This document shows, piece by piece, positions 17,401 through 23,630 of a stretch of 23,630 nucleotides of DNA (position 1 is its first letter; each line of letters begins with the position of its first letter). The position numbers and the translations under genes were made by a program. The notes beneath the pieces were generated by a model. That model was not told the origin of the DNA. It was given only the letters and a program-made list of their open reading frames with translations, and did not search any database. Source of the stretch: Acanthaster planci (lineage: Eukaryota > Echinodermata > Asteroidea > Valvatida > Acanthasteridae); NCBI RefSeq assembly GCF_001949145.1, contig NW_019091383.1:673396-697025 (forward strand). The letters run 5' to 3'.

Positions 17401-19385
17401 GAATGATTGACAGGTACAGAGGACACAGAGAAGGATATGTGGGCAGGGCCGGGGGGCGTTGTTGTCAAAGGTGTGCTGTGATAAGGCTCGTAGCTGCTCT
17501 TAGCATTACCTTCAACAATGGTCAGAGGGAAAATGAACAAATTCCAACAAATTCAAGTAGGAATTGATGTGTTTTCTAAGGCGCGCATCTGACAGAGAAT
17601 AAATAAACACACATTTGAAAACAGAGTAAAATGTAAACAACCTGATTTAGATGTGGGGATATTCTATCAGTAGGTTAAAAGATAATGGGGCTGTCCAACA
17701 TGCTTTGATCTTCCCTACAATTTGTTTTTGAAACACAAACAGAACAAACGCTTTTGAGATCTGTCAACAAACTGCTAGGCTGTAGGTCATTTAATGTATT
17801 CACGTATCATCGTACAGAGGACTAGTCTCCCACACCAGCTGAATCCTCATCTGGGCCTCAATTCTTGGTCATAACAGTAGAAACACTTTACATCAAGAAA
17901 AGCACCACCATATCTGTGTGGCTAAGTCCAAAAGTCTTGGCTGTGGCTGACAGTAACACACATACACAGTATGGCCAGACGCTTTTTGCTGCCATAGCCA
18001 GTAATTTTGGAAGCAGCTTATAACTTCAGTGAAGGGGCGGTGTTGTACCTCCTGTCATTCGAGAGGGTCTTTTGCTGACTGGTGTGAAGTCTCTGTGACT
18101 ATGGCCAAAAGCAGCAGTGGAGAAGGAGTGGTTTTCCATTACAAGGTGATTACTGTGCCTATACATAAAATGTCAAAACACTTGTCAGAAAAAACACAAA
18201 AAATTAAGTAAATATGCAACGGCAGCATACAATGTAGATACCGAAAAAAAAGTAAGTAAAAAGTCTAGCTAAAATTAGTCCTGATGGTCATGATTTCAGA
18301 AAAGCTACCTGAAGGTCAAACATGTCATTTGAGACTGGGCAAAGAAAAGGCTGCATTTACCCAAGCTTGGTAAGTTACATTTTATTTCTTACATATCTAA
18401 ATACACCATGCACACAACATTCTTGACATATGCCACCAGTCCAGTCAAACACGATCAAAGACAATTATGAATTATCAATTAAGTAATCAACTTAGCACCA
18501 GATTACATCATCTCTAACACTGATCTAACACTGACAGGACCCAGAGTCATAGGTTTGTTCACAGGGGCATCAACTTCAAGTGTTGTCCGTATATAAAAGT
18601 TGAAACTCTTTCCCCTTCACATATGGCGACTTCCTCGGGCCCAGTCCGATCAGCTCCGGCTCCATGCGCAGCTACACAACACACACACGCTTACGGCTTA
18701 GTGCACTTGCAGACCGAGCTCAGTTGGCCTACCGGTCAGTCATGTCAGTCATTTTAGCTAAAGATAAGCTATTAAACTGTTGCAAATGATACAAGCTTAA
18801 CTTTTGCGTGTCTTGTAACCACTGTTAATGTTATGATTAAACACCAAAATTCTTACCAAAATGTTGGGAGAAAAAGAAAACTTCGATCGCCACTTCGACA
18901 GCACTGCACAGCGCAGCATCGCGGGCACTTTTTTGAACTTATTTATTTTTGTACTGGAAGTAGTCGGGCTCCCTTTGCAAGCCATAGTTAACACAAAGAT
19001 AGTGGACGCCTGGGAAGCGCACATTAATTTTGTTTGGAAAGTGCTTGACTTCAGATTGGTTATTGATAAGACGTGATTATTCATTGACCTTAAACAATTC
19101 CACGTGGAAAGTAACCAAAACGTCATTTTAATAATTATTAACAAGCGTCCATTTTAATAATCATTAACAAGCGTCCATTTTGTCTTTTATGAAACATTTC
19201 TGAGAATTCACTTTTGATGGGTAGGATGGTATTTTACCGATAGAAACAGATGAACAGAGAAAAGCTAATTTAATATAGAAACCGATTCGTTGGACACTCA
19301 CTGCAGGTACCCGTTCGCGAATGGTCGTTAACTGCGCGCGGACCATGCGCCAGCCGCGGTTTCTGGTTTTTTTGGAAGTGGCCAT
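11389..19385 (-). CDS. CCDC62: CCDC62, coiled-coil domain-containing protein 62
   Basis: Eleven exons join without a phase error from 17498 to the stop TAG at 11391-11389: 17498-17247, 16870-16678, 15993-15827, 15314-15213, 14928-14851, 14379-14286, 14047-13946, 13403-13220, 12830-12638, 11733-11614, 11427-11389. With the proposed first exon (19385-19302) the protein is about 535 residues; human CCDC62 is about 684. Domains: Ser/Pro-rich N-terminus (~29-112), long coiled coil (~113-420), polar low-complexity region (~420-485), and a conserved C-terminal motif (SPTSKL, ESRQMV, NLE). Diagnostic matches to vertebrate CCDC62 include TIQKQRKEL, LIGELQDRDRELN, EDRQK/WEQDRQK-L-TLE, GQFEAREQEL and EREKRKD-LL. 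The mammalian protein is known as a testis protein needed for sperm head (acrosome) formation and as a nuclear-receptor coactivator; sperm function here is inference. Transcribed away from DENR. Confidence 0.94.
11614..11733 (-). CDS. CCDC62: CCDC62 exon 11, conserved C-terminal motif
   Basis: 40 whole codons: TPAEETSPTSKLHRLLTE, SRQMVQNLEETTLPP, YINKPNK. This matches the human C-terminal PTSKLQRLLAESRQMV motif almost residue for residue although the flanks have diverged. Acceptor ttgccacag, donor gtatga. Confidence 0.95.
11772..11965. repeat. Fold-back repeat copy 2 (CACAAGTC family)
   Basis: In the intron between CCDC62 exons 10 and 11. The left part has cgagtcc/cacaagtcc units in tandem; the right part has the complement (cttgtgacttgg, atttgtgatgga, gatggacttg). 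The interior (ataggatgaaccacgat to gctcatctgg) is a diverged version of copy 1's gggtgaacaatgac to gttcatttg segment. Confidence 0.6.
11972..12214. mobile_element. MITE-like element with ~50-bp terminal inverted repeats
   Basis: About 243 bases. The left end (ggtaattccagaaattag, then tgtgtccctgttacatctgac) is the near-exact inverse of the right end (gtcagacgtaacagggacac, then ctaatttctggaatttccc). Arms are about 50 bases with small indels; the interior is AT-rich and non-coding. Flanking taatg/ttatg could be a 5-bp target duplication with one mismatch. It abuts fold-back copy 2. Superfamily not identifiable by eye. Confidence 0.75.
12638..12830 (-). CDS. CCDC62: CCDC62 exon 10, polar low-complexity region
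   Basis: 64 codons after a split Gln: HDDLGRSHNTSRSPANVSGK and later ENHGDHGVPDLSSGDTEELL. Weakly conserved, Ser/Asp/His-rich. It replaces a much longer divergent region of human CCDC62, which explains the shorter protein. Acceptor tgttgtag, donor gtcaga; phase 2 in, phase 0 out. Confidence 0.85.
12831..13219 (-). other. CCDC62 intron between exons 9 and 10
   Basis: About 390 bases of AT-rich intron. Nothing recognisable. Confidence 0.6.
13220..13403 (-). CDS. CCDC62: CCDC62 exon 9, end of coiled coil
   Basis: Encodes EREKRKDQLLELQRSKQERT, then DAELTNLRQVYERQQRDLSL, closely matching the human EREKRKDELL to LRQIYVKQQSDL block. The acceptor (ccaaag) is preceded not by pyrimidines but by two GGCCGGGGGG units; the T-rich tract lies about 25 bases further upstream. 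Donor gtgagt; phase 1 in, phase 2 out. Confidence 0.93.
13406..13427. repeat. GGCCCCCC tandem beside CCDC62 exon 9 acceptor
   Basis: ggccccccggccccccggcc on the plus strand, i.e. two G6 runs on the transcribed (minus) strand lying between a T-rich tract and the AG of the exon 9 acceptor. Confidence 0.8.
13428..13945 (-). other. CCDC62 intron between exons 8 and 9
   Basis: About 520 bases. The open frame on the plus strand across 13297-13626 overlaps exon 9 antisense and is not credible. Nothing else seen. Confidence 0.55.
13946..14047 (-). CDS. CCDC62: CCDC62 exon 8, coiled coil
   Basis: Encodes QLNDQNNTNTEQSIELSQLQ and GDIQALQQEITLS. Acceptor gttaaacag, donor gtaagt; phase 1 in and out. 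Confidence 0.92.
14286..14379 (-). CDS. CCDC62: CCDC62 exon 7, coiled coil
   Basis: 31 codons plus one base: EIRHTEAATRKDLAAARQKY then NEIKQELEKLT. Acceptor ccttcaag, donor gtgagt; phase 0 in, phase 1 out. Confidence 0.93.
14380..14850 (-). other. CCDC62 intron between exons 6 and 7
   Basis: About 470 bases of ordinary intron; nothing recognisable. Confidence 0.55.
14851..14928 (-). CDS. CCDC62: CCDC62 exon 6, coiled coil
   Basis: 26 whole codons: DNELAEASAHISDMSSKLKR then LDHANK. Acceptor ttcttcag, donor gtacta. Confidence 0.93.
15213..15314 (-). CDS. CCDC62: CCDC62 exon 5, coiled coil
   Basis: 34 whole codons containing LSSKVGQFEAREQELLTMLK, equivalent to the family's LSAQVGQLQAREQALTTMIK. 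Acceptor cttgcag, donor gtgagg. Confidence 0.95.
15455..15627. repeat. Fold-back repeat copy 3, opposite orientation (CACAAGTC family)
   Basis: In the intron between CCDC62 exons 4 and 5. Starts atcacaagtccatcacaagtc and ends with cttgtgacc and gggacttgac. Its interior, read on the minus strand, gives gtaggaagatgaacgatgccaaaggg then ttcatttgaa (about 15562-15511), a clear match to the interior of copy 1 read on the plus strand. Confidence 0.7.
15827..15993 (-). CDS. CCDC62: CCDC62 exon 4, coiled coil
   Basis: Encodes ELKSRTEQVKTQTTKLKVLE and QLEQMSEQASSASRQVKEME, heptad-like and aligned with the human KRTEIIRSLTKKVKALE segment. Acceptor cgtacag, donor gtgagt; phase 1 in, phase 0 out. Confidence 0.94.
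15994..16677 (-). other. CCDC62 intron between exons 3 and 4
   Basis: About 680 bases. The long open frame across 16314-17159 on the minus strand is mostly intron plus an out-of-frame reading of exon 3. Nothing else recognised. Confidence 0.6.
16678..16870 (-). CDS. CCDC62: CCDC62 exon 3, start of coiled coil
   Basis: Encodes GYVSELETTTIQKQRKELHL, then LIGELQDRDRELNEMVA and QLLAWEQDRQKLLTLEQRY, the best-conserved block of the family. Acceptor cattccag, donor gtatct; phase 0 in, phase 1 out. Confidence 0.96.
17247..17498 (-). CDS. CCDC62: CCDC62 exon 2, Ser/Pro-rich N-terminal region
   Basis: 84 codons, phase 0 to phase 0, ending CGGCAT before donor gtgagt. An alternative acceptor at 17509 would add GNAK. 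The sequence is dominated by Ser, Pro, Thr and Arg, with SPTEK, SPSVR and three SPxR motifs (SPSR, SPTR, SPPR) near its end. It joins directly to the coiled-coil exon. I see no counterpart in the short N-terminus of human CCDC62. Confidence 0.75.
18049..18092 (-). CDS. Candidate short alternative CCDC62 exon
   Basis: A 44-base block with acceptor catagtcacag and donor gtacaa. In one frame it reads DFTPVSKRPSRMTG and joins the alternative acceptor at 17509 to give GGNAKSSYEP. That frame needs phase 2 from the upstream exon, which exon 19302 does not provide, unless translation starts at the ATG inside this exon (18058). Plausible but unproven. Confidence 0.25.
18621..18671 (-). CDS. Candidate extra or alternative first CCDC62 exon
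   Basis: A GC-rich island of 51 bases in an AT-rich intron, with acceptor gttgtgtag and donor gtgaag, phase 0 on both sides. It translates as LRMEPELIGLGPRKSPY and contains its own ATG (18665), so it could be an in-frame cassette between exons at 19302 and 17498 or an alternative start. The plus strand of the same island also has an ATG frame (from 18623), which I consider incidental. Confidence 0.35.
19123..19180. repeat. 26-bp tandem duplication
   Basis: Two nearly identical copies of cattttaataattattaac followed by aagcgtc (the second has atcatt for attatt), plus a partial third catttt. Just downstream of CCDC62 exon 1 on the minus strand. Confidence 0.8.
19302..19385 (-). CDS. CCDC62: CCDC62 probable first coding exon
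   Basis: 28 codons (MATSKKTRNRGWRM, then VRAQLTTIRERVPA), ending before donor gtgagt at 19301-19296, phase 0. The ATG is the first after an in-frame TAA upstream and lies beside a CpG-containing stretch that looks like a promoter. It can splice at phase 0 to 17498, or via 18671-18621. The basic peptide is not recognisable in vertebrate CCDC62, so its assignment rests on position and splicing. Confidence 0.55.
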
Positions 19386-19640
19386 TTGTCCTGCTCCTCC
19401 TAGTTTGTCCGGAGCTTAAGAACAGACGAACGAACGGGACCGGAGTGGCAGAGCTTGGGTTTGCTTGTGCTCTTTCGTAAAAACCAGCTGTGTTCAGATT
19501 GACGGGTAATGAAACAAGCTGCTGCTAATGATAGCATCATTTTGTATCTGCATCTTTAACAGTACGTTGCAGACACACGGAGAGAGAGGGTAGAGTAGGT
19601 GTTGGATGTCGTAGTGGGGCTGTGGCCATGATGGTGTGAC
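19386..19640. promoter_or_regulatory. Probable CCDC62 promoter, possibly shared with DENR
   Basis: Immediately upstream of the CCDC62 ATG, with raised CpG content (cggagcttaag, acgaacgaacgggaccggag). No TATA box seen on the minus strand. DENR lies downstream on the other strand and has a spliced 5' UTR (acceptor at 21085), so its first exon could start here, giving a bidirectional promoter; the transcription start sites cannot be read from sequence. Confidence 0.4.
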
Positions 19641-19703
19641 TGATGTTTTTAAACTTCTCAACCATCCATGTTCTCAACCGAGTCCGCTTGAACAAAGATC
19701 TAG

Positions 19704-19732
19704 TCATGGAGGCTACCTCCAGACCTCCATGA
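19704..19732. repeat. Hairpin tcatggagg / cctccatga
   Basis: Perfect 9-base arms around an 11-base loop in the CCDC62-DENR intergenic region. Function unknown. Confidence 0.5.
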
Positions 19733-20039
19733 TCTATTGAAGAAAGAGTTTTTAAGTTGATGTGTGTGTTGCATATCGGTATACTATATAGTTATAGGTC
19801 TACTAATTTATAGGCCTACTTCAAACATGTGTTTTTATTCCTCTATGCTTCAAAGCACTTGGAGTTTGCAGCAATGGAACTAACTAATACATTTGATAAG
19901 AGTGAACTGTCTGACTTTCTTGTTCTAATTTCTTCGTCTGCCTTGTTTTTTGGGGTTTTAAGTAGGAATCGCAGGGAATTGCTGGCACCATATGCAGCCA
20001 GAAATGAGACAGCTGAATCCACATGGTCTTCCTTGTAGC

Positions 20040-20235
20040 ACCGCTACACCGCAGCAGAACTGAGCATGCGCATTAACGAGCAGAAGTTCACAGGTACGCT
20101 GTGAAAGCATCACGTGTCCGCGTACGCGTAGAACTGACGTGTAGGCACTGCGTAGCACCGTGTTTGTGCACAAGTCTATGGTGTAGCACTTTTTTGCTAC
20201 ACGCCGCGGCCCCTTCCTTTTTCATTTTTCCGTGT
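20040..20235. promoter_or_regulatory. CpG-containing patch; alternative DENR promoter candidate
   Basis: Contains gagcatgcgcat (resembling an NRF1 half-palindrome), a CACGTG E-box in atcacgtgtcc (20109-20119), tccgcgtacgcgtag and cacgccgcgg, unlike the AT-rich surroundings. Lies about 1 kb upstream of the DENR coding start. It could equally be part of a mobile element. Regulatory role is inference. Confidence 0.3.
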
Positions 20236-20253
20236 CGCACTGTGTAGCTCAAA

Positions 20254-20433
20254 ATCTCAACCCAGGTTGAAAGTTGTTTGTGTGTGCTCACTTCCGGGTT
20301 GAACTCACCCCGTTAAGCCTAATTCACAGGAAGCAAGTGTGAAACAATGCCGGGTTGAATCTAGGGTTGGAAAATCCAATTTTCAACCCAGTGCAGCCAT
20401 GGGCTTGCCCAGGGTTGAGTTCAACCTGGGTTG
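20254..20433. repeat. Inverted-repeat element of CAACCCAGGTTGA type
   Basis: Bounded by caacccaggttgaa (20259-20272) and ttcaacctgggttga (about 20419-20433), with internal ccgggttgaactcaccc, gccgggttgaat and agggttgagttcaacc units. The repeated GGTTGAA words on both strands suggest a MITE-like or palindromic satellite fragment. Confidence 0.55.
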
Positions 20434-20606
20434 ACAGGCTGAAGTGGGAACAGGCCTATAATAACACATTACCAGGAGCAAATGCTGTTATTGAACTTGA
20501 AATTCATGACATAACTGTACATGTAGGTTGTCAATAAGGTACGCACCCTTCCTTGCCATTTGCAGGGTACGGGTTGGATAAAATTGAATTGAACTTTATG
20601 AATCAC

Positions 20607-20884
20607 ATTATTATTATATATATTTCTGGTAATGACACCAAGGATTCTTCAAAAGCACCCTAGGCACTGTAGCTCGCAAGCCTGAAGAAACTTGTAGAGA
20701 GGAGACAATGAGAAGCAGTTACAGTTTAGAGGTGGGAGGAAAACCCCAGAGGAATATTCTGGGTAAAACCCAGGGAATCAGGTAGGGACTGAAAACCCAA
20801 TCCACATGTGGACCGGGCCAGGATTCAAACCCGGGCCGCAGAGGTGGCAGGTGAAAAAAGAACCACTACGCCAACCAGACTCCC
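20607..20884 (-). mobile_element. tRNA-derived SINE
   Basis: Read on the minus strand, the 5' end carries a Pol III type 2 promoter: A box TGGCGTAGTGGTT (20873-20861) and B box GGTTTGAATCC (20831-20821). A tRNA-unrelated body follows (CTGGGGTTTTCCTCCCAC and related), ending in an A/T-rich tail with AAT repeats (about 20626-20607). A run of six T between the boxes could terminate Pol III early, so this copy is probably inactive. No clean target duplication seen. Not a functional tRNA: the acceptor stem and cloverleaf are not intact. Confidence 0.8.
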
Positions 20885-21117
20885 AAATGTCAATAAAACA
20901 ATGTAGGTCATAATGCAACTTGATCTGACCAAAATGGGAGTACTTTGCATTTCAATCCTGACTTTGTAAAGTTTTGTGATGGTTTGTGGCCTGGTTGTCC
21001 ATTTTGGCATCTGCATTCTGGCCAGCAGGTTCCGTGATACATTGATGGGACTCTCGTAACCTCACCTGTTTTTTTTTCCATGTAGATTCTGCATGCCACA
21101 CAGTCTGGTAGTCAGTC

Positions 21118-21238
21118 ATGGCAGAAGCGGAGGGCGGTCACCAAGTTGATGTGAATGAAGACGTCCAGGAGATGCGACCGAAGAAGTCGAAAAAAAAGAA
21201 AGATGCGTCATACCCCCTGAAAGTCTTGTACTGTGGAG
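21118..21238 (+). CDS. DENR: DENR first coding exon
   Basis: 40 codons plus one base, donor gtaggg at 21239. The exon begins at about 21086 after a strong T-rich acceptor (tttttttttccatgtag), giving 32 bases of 5' UTR here and implying at least one upstream non-coding exon. Confidence 0.95.
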
Positions 21239-23630
21239 GTAGGGATGAAGTCGTCCTCCATACAAACCTGTTTATAACCCTAAAAGAACTCACCACGAGC
21301 TAACCCTTCTCAGCATACTTTCCTTGAAGGTAGTACACCATTGGCAAAATCCCCCAAATCAGAATACCATATAACCTGAATTATCTTACTGAAAGAAAGT
21401 ACGTAACAGCCTCAATCAGCCTGTAAAATATTTCCGTCCAGCATGCTGTAGTTTTCGAGAAAACAGAAATTTTGTTCTCTTTTTTCACGATGGTCAGCTG
21501 ACCATGAGTTCATTTCATTTCGCACATCACATTCTTTAGCAGGCACCAATTTTCTTGTGTGTAGTGTTTGTGAATGGTGTGGAGTCTAAAGCAGCTGAAA
21601 ATTTGACGGACAGAAATTCGCCAAACCCATTGTAAACTGAAATTATAGGAAACTGAGTGTAAGGAGTAAAGTAGGAAATAAATTGGATCAGTGTGAAGTT
21701 AAATTTTATTTTAGGAAAGGATTTTCTTATTGCAAAAACTTAGTGAATTCAAATTTACCCCTAGAGCATATTGGTATGGTCCAAATATGGTAGCTGTTTC
21801 CGAGCTGCCCGGTGAAAGGATTTTTGTCAACAAAAAGTATGATTTCCACACATTAAACCTCCTGTGTTTCAAAACATAATTTCCACTTTGCTTATAATTT
21901 TTAGTCAGTCAACTAAGAATGGAGTTTTTACACTTTCATTGACATGTAAACTGACGTGAAAGTGTAGTTGTCAGCACAATCACATGTGCACATGCATTAT
22001 CATATAGGCCTACTCATTTCATCGTCACAGGCACGAGTCGACTGCCTTCCTGGATAAAGTTTTTTCATGAATCCACAATGCTACATTGTCGCGGAGGCGT
22101 ATTACTCTAATGTAAATTCACTTATCATGCCTGGCCATTGAAAACTGCTCCTTGTTTAAGGGAAAGAGAACCTGTCATGCCTGTTTCCCATGCTGACTGT
22201 GCTGGTGTTGGCTTACTGCGAGCGCCCTAGAATTCAGAGATTTTACGCAAGATGAATTACAAGATCTGCAATTTAATTGTTGCAAATGCTACACTGTTTT
22301 TCTCAATTGTTCACAAGACAGTTGACTCAAAACATGAAACAAGTCAGTGGAATGTAAGTTGCAGTGAATATTATACGCCGTAATCAGGCAATCTTGTAAA
22401 TTACGACCAAAAAATCAATGGTGTCCCTACCTTTAAAAATGATGGTAATTTGTTCACAGTAGAGTTTGTCTTCATTTCTTCGGGTTTGTCTTTCTGTTTG
22501 AGTGTATTCAATGACAGCTTTTATATATTGTCCCTTCTGAGGTTTGCAAAGTATCAATCTACGCTTGAATGCTGTCCATCTCGTTCAAGTGCCAATACGT
22601 CCATCTGGGTGCACAGCCTTCTCTCAGCCTACCTTCCCTGAATTAATCTTCAGTAGTTCATCCAAACTTGGACTTCCTTTCTCTGCTTCCTTTTCAGTGT
22701 GTACAATGCCTGTGGAATACTGCGAGTTCAATCCCGCCTACAAGGACTGCAAGAAGTGGCTAGCTGACCACTGCCCTGACCTCTTTGAGAGGCTGACCCT
22801 GCAAGATGAGGAGGAAGGGGGAGAGGACAAGAAGAAAAAGCAGAAGAGAGGTTTTGCATCTTTCATTTCTCGTCTTCCACTAACGTCGTCCTCTATTTTG
22901 TACGCGGGATTAGTTCTGTGCGGGACACAGATGCACTGCATTATTCCGTGTCCAGTGAGCCCAAGTGCGATAACCAACTTATCCTCAAGCAAGTTGAATG
23001 TGCAGTAAAGATGGAATGAGTGTGCACACATTGAAATGTGTCTGATTATCAGCATGAGTCGGAAAAGCACCACTTCTGAATTACAGTCAATCCTGCCGCG
23101 GTACATTTTGCGTAAGCGTAGAATACCACAGTACGCAGAGTTAGAACAGGGCAATCAATGTGCGGGGTGTGATATGGAGTGTGATATACAGTACAACATC
23201 ACACTGTTTGTTGCCATGGATTGACCAATCAGATTGGAGGATTCAGATATAATTGATTGAAGACAATACTGTGGAAGTTGTGTATAACCTTCTACCTTGT
23301 GCATAACAGGTGTAATTTATGTAGGCTGGCCCCATGACTGGATTTGGGCAATATTCTCCTAAATAATGCCCACACATATACATATCCATCTGCATTGCTA
23401 GAGGGAACTGTCAAGAAGTTGATGTTTATTCAGCTATTCTTGCACTTGAGCGTATGCTCAGAATTTCTTTGGTATGACTGCTGAATTTATCAAAACTTGG
23501 TATGGTTTGGCCTCTTGATGGTGCCCTCCATTGACATTACAGCCAATGTACATAGGTATCTGTTCTTGCAGGCGTTAACCCTCCTATGGTTTTACAGCAC
23601 AAATGTACACGAGTGCCCACAGTCACTGGT
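21118..23630 (+). CDS. DENR: DENR, density-regulated protein; 3' exons outside window
   Basis: Coding exons 21118-21238 and 22698-22850 join in frame (phase 1) to give 91 residues plus one base. Seen: an acidic/Lys-rich start (MAEAEGGHQ, then KKSKKKKDA), the DENR signature [20 protein letters not shown], then C58, KKWLADHCPDLFERLT, an acidic patch and KKKKQKRG. C39, C42, C49 and C58 correspond to the family's zinc-binding cysteines. Human DENR is about 198 residues, so roughly half, including the SUI1/eIF1-like domain, must lie right of the window. Known family role: with MCTS1 it removes deacylated tRNA from post-termination 40S subunits and promotes re-initiation after upstream ORFs in the cytoplasm. 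A TAG in frame just upstream of the ATG supports the start. The end coordinate marks the window edge. Confidence 0.96.
21239..22697 (+). other. DENR intron between its first two coding exons
   Basis: About 1.46 kb, AT-rich. No coding, RNA or clear repeat features recognised. Confidence 0.65.
22698..22850 (+). CDS. DENR: DENR second coding exon
   Basis: 153 bases, phase 1 in and out, acceptor ccttttcag. It ends CAGAAGAGAG before gttttg, an unusually weak donor, but the residues KQKRG match the vertebrate exon junction. Reading through would add an unrelated tail and stop at about 23006. Confidence 0.9.
22851..23630 (+). other. DENR intron, continuing past the window
   Basis: No exon encoding the next DENR segment is visible before the right edge. 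An acceptor-like site near 23609 (gttttacag) is followed by codons unlike DENR. Confidence 0.6.

Larger units (their letters stand above)
17510..19301 (-). other. Large first intron of CCDC62
   Basis: About 1.8 kb, AT-rich except for a GC-rich patch at about 18620-18735. It holds two candidate short exons (listed separately) and a 26-bp tandem duplication near its 5' end. The open frame 18797-19144 has no family resemblance. Confidence 0.5.

Noticed and set aside
18797-19144. 115-residue open frame on the minus strand in CCDC62 intron 1
   Set aside because: No similarity to a known family, AT-biased composition, and no phase-compatible pair of splice sites.
19829-20291. Transposase-like fragments between CCDC62 and DENR
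   Set aside because: Short open frames on both strands lack any recognisable transposase motif, so no element type can be claimed.
20821-20884. tRNA gene on the minus strand
   Set aside because: A and B boxes are present but the cloverleaf and acceptor stem are not, a T6 run interrupts it, and a SINE body and AT tail follow; it is the head of a SINE.

Overview
This is animal nuclear DNA: intron-rich genes with GT-AG (and one GC-AG) splice sites, AT-rich introns, TACATGTA-type simple repeats, several fold-back DNA transposon remnants and a tRNA-derived SINE. The proteins are closest to deuterostome families. I infer a marine invertebrate deuterostome, possibly an echinoderm, but the exact group cannot be fixed from the window.

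Three genes account for all the coding exons I can support. (1) SANBR (KIAA1841 family; SANT plus BTB regulator) lies on the minus strand. Its start codon is at 7322, and twelve coding exons run leftward to 655. They join in frame to give 428 residues, and the C-terminal part lies beyond the left edge. (2) CCDC62, a coiled-coil protein, is also on the minus strand. Eleven exons from 17498 to 11389 join in frame and end at a stop codon. A promoter-proximal first exon at 19385-19302 completes a model of about 535 residues; the exact 5' exon structure is uncertain. (3) DENR, a translation re-initiation and ribosome recycling factor, is on the plus strand. Its first two coding exons are 21118-21238 and 22698-22850, and its SUI1 domain lies beyond the right edge.

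CCDC62 and DENR are head to head, separated by about 1.7 kb. They are also neighbours in vertebrates, where I recall a tandem order. SANBR is next to them here but, as I recall, is on another chromosome in humans. The genes have no obvious shared biochemical pathway, so the interest is in gene order, splice-site anatomy and mobile elements.

Non-coding stretches: 7323-11388 (about 4 kb between SANBR and CCDC62) holds no recognisable gene, only UTR candidates and palindromic repeats. Introns carry three copies of a fold-back repeat family and two separate inverted-repeat elements. The CCDC62-DENR intergenic region carries a 26-bp duplication, a CpG-containing patch, an inverted-repeat element and a SINE on the minus strand. 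I found no new multi-gene system. The best leads are the competing splice donors of SANBR exon 2, the GC-AG intron, the CDK-like SPxR cluster in the CCDC62 N-terminus, and the fold-back repeat family.
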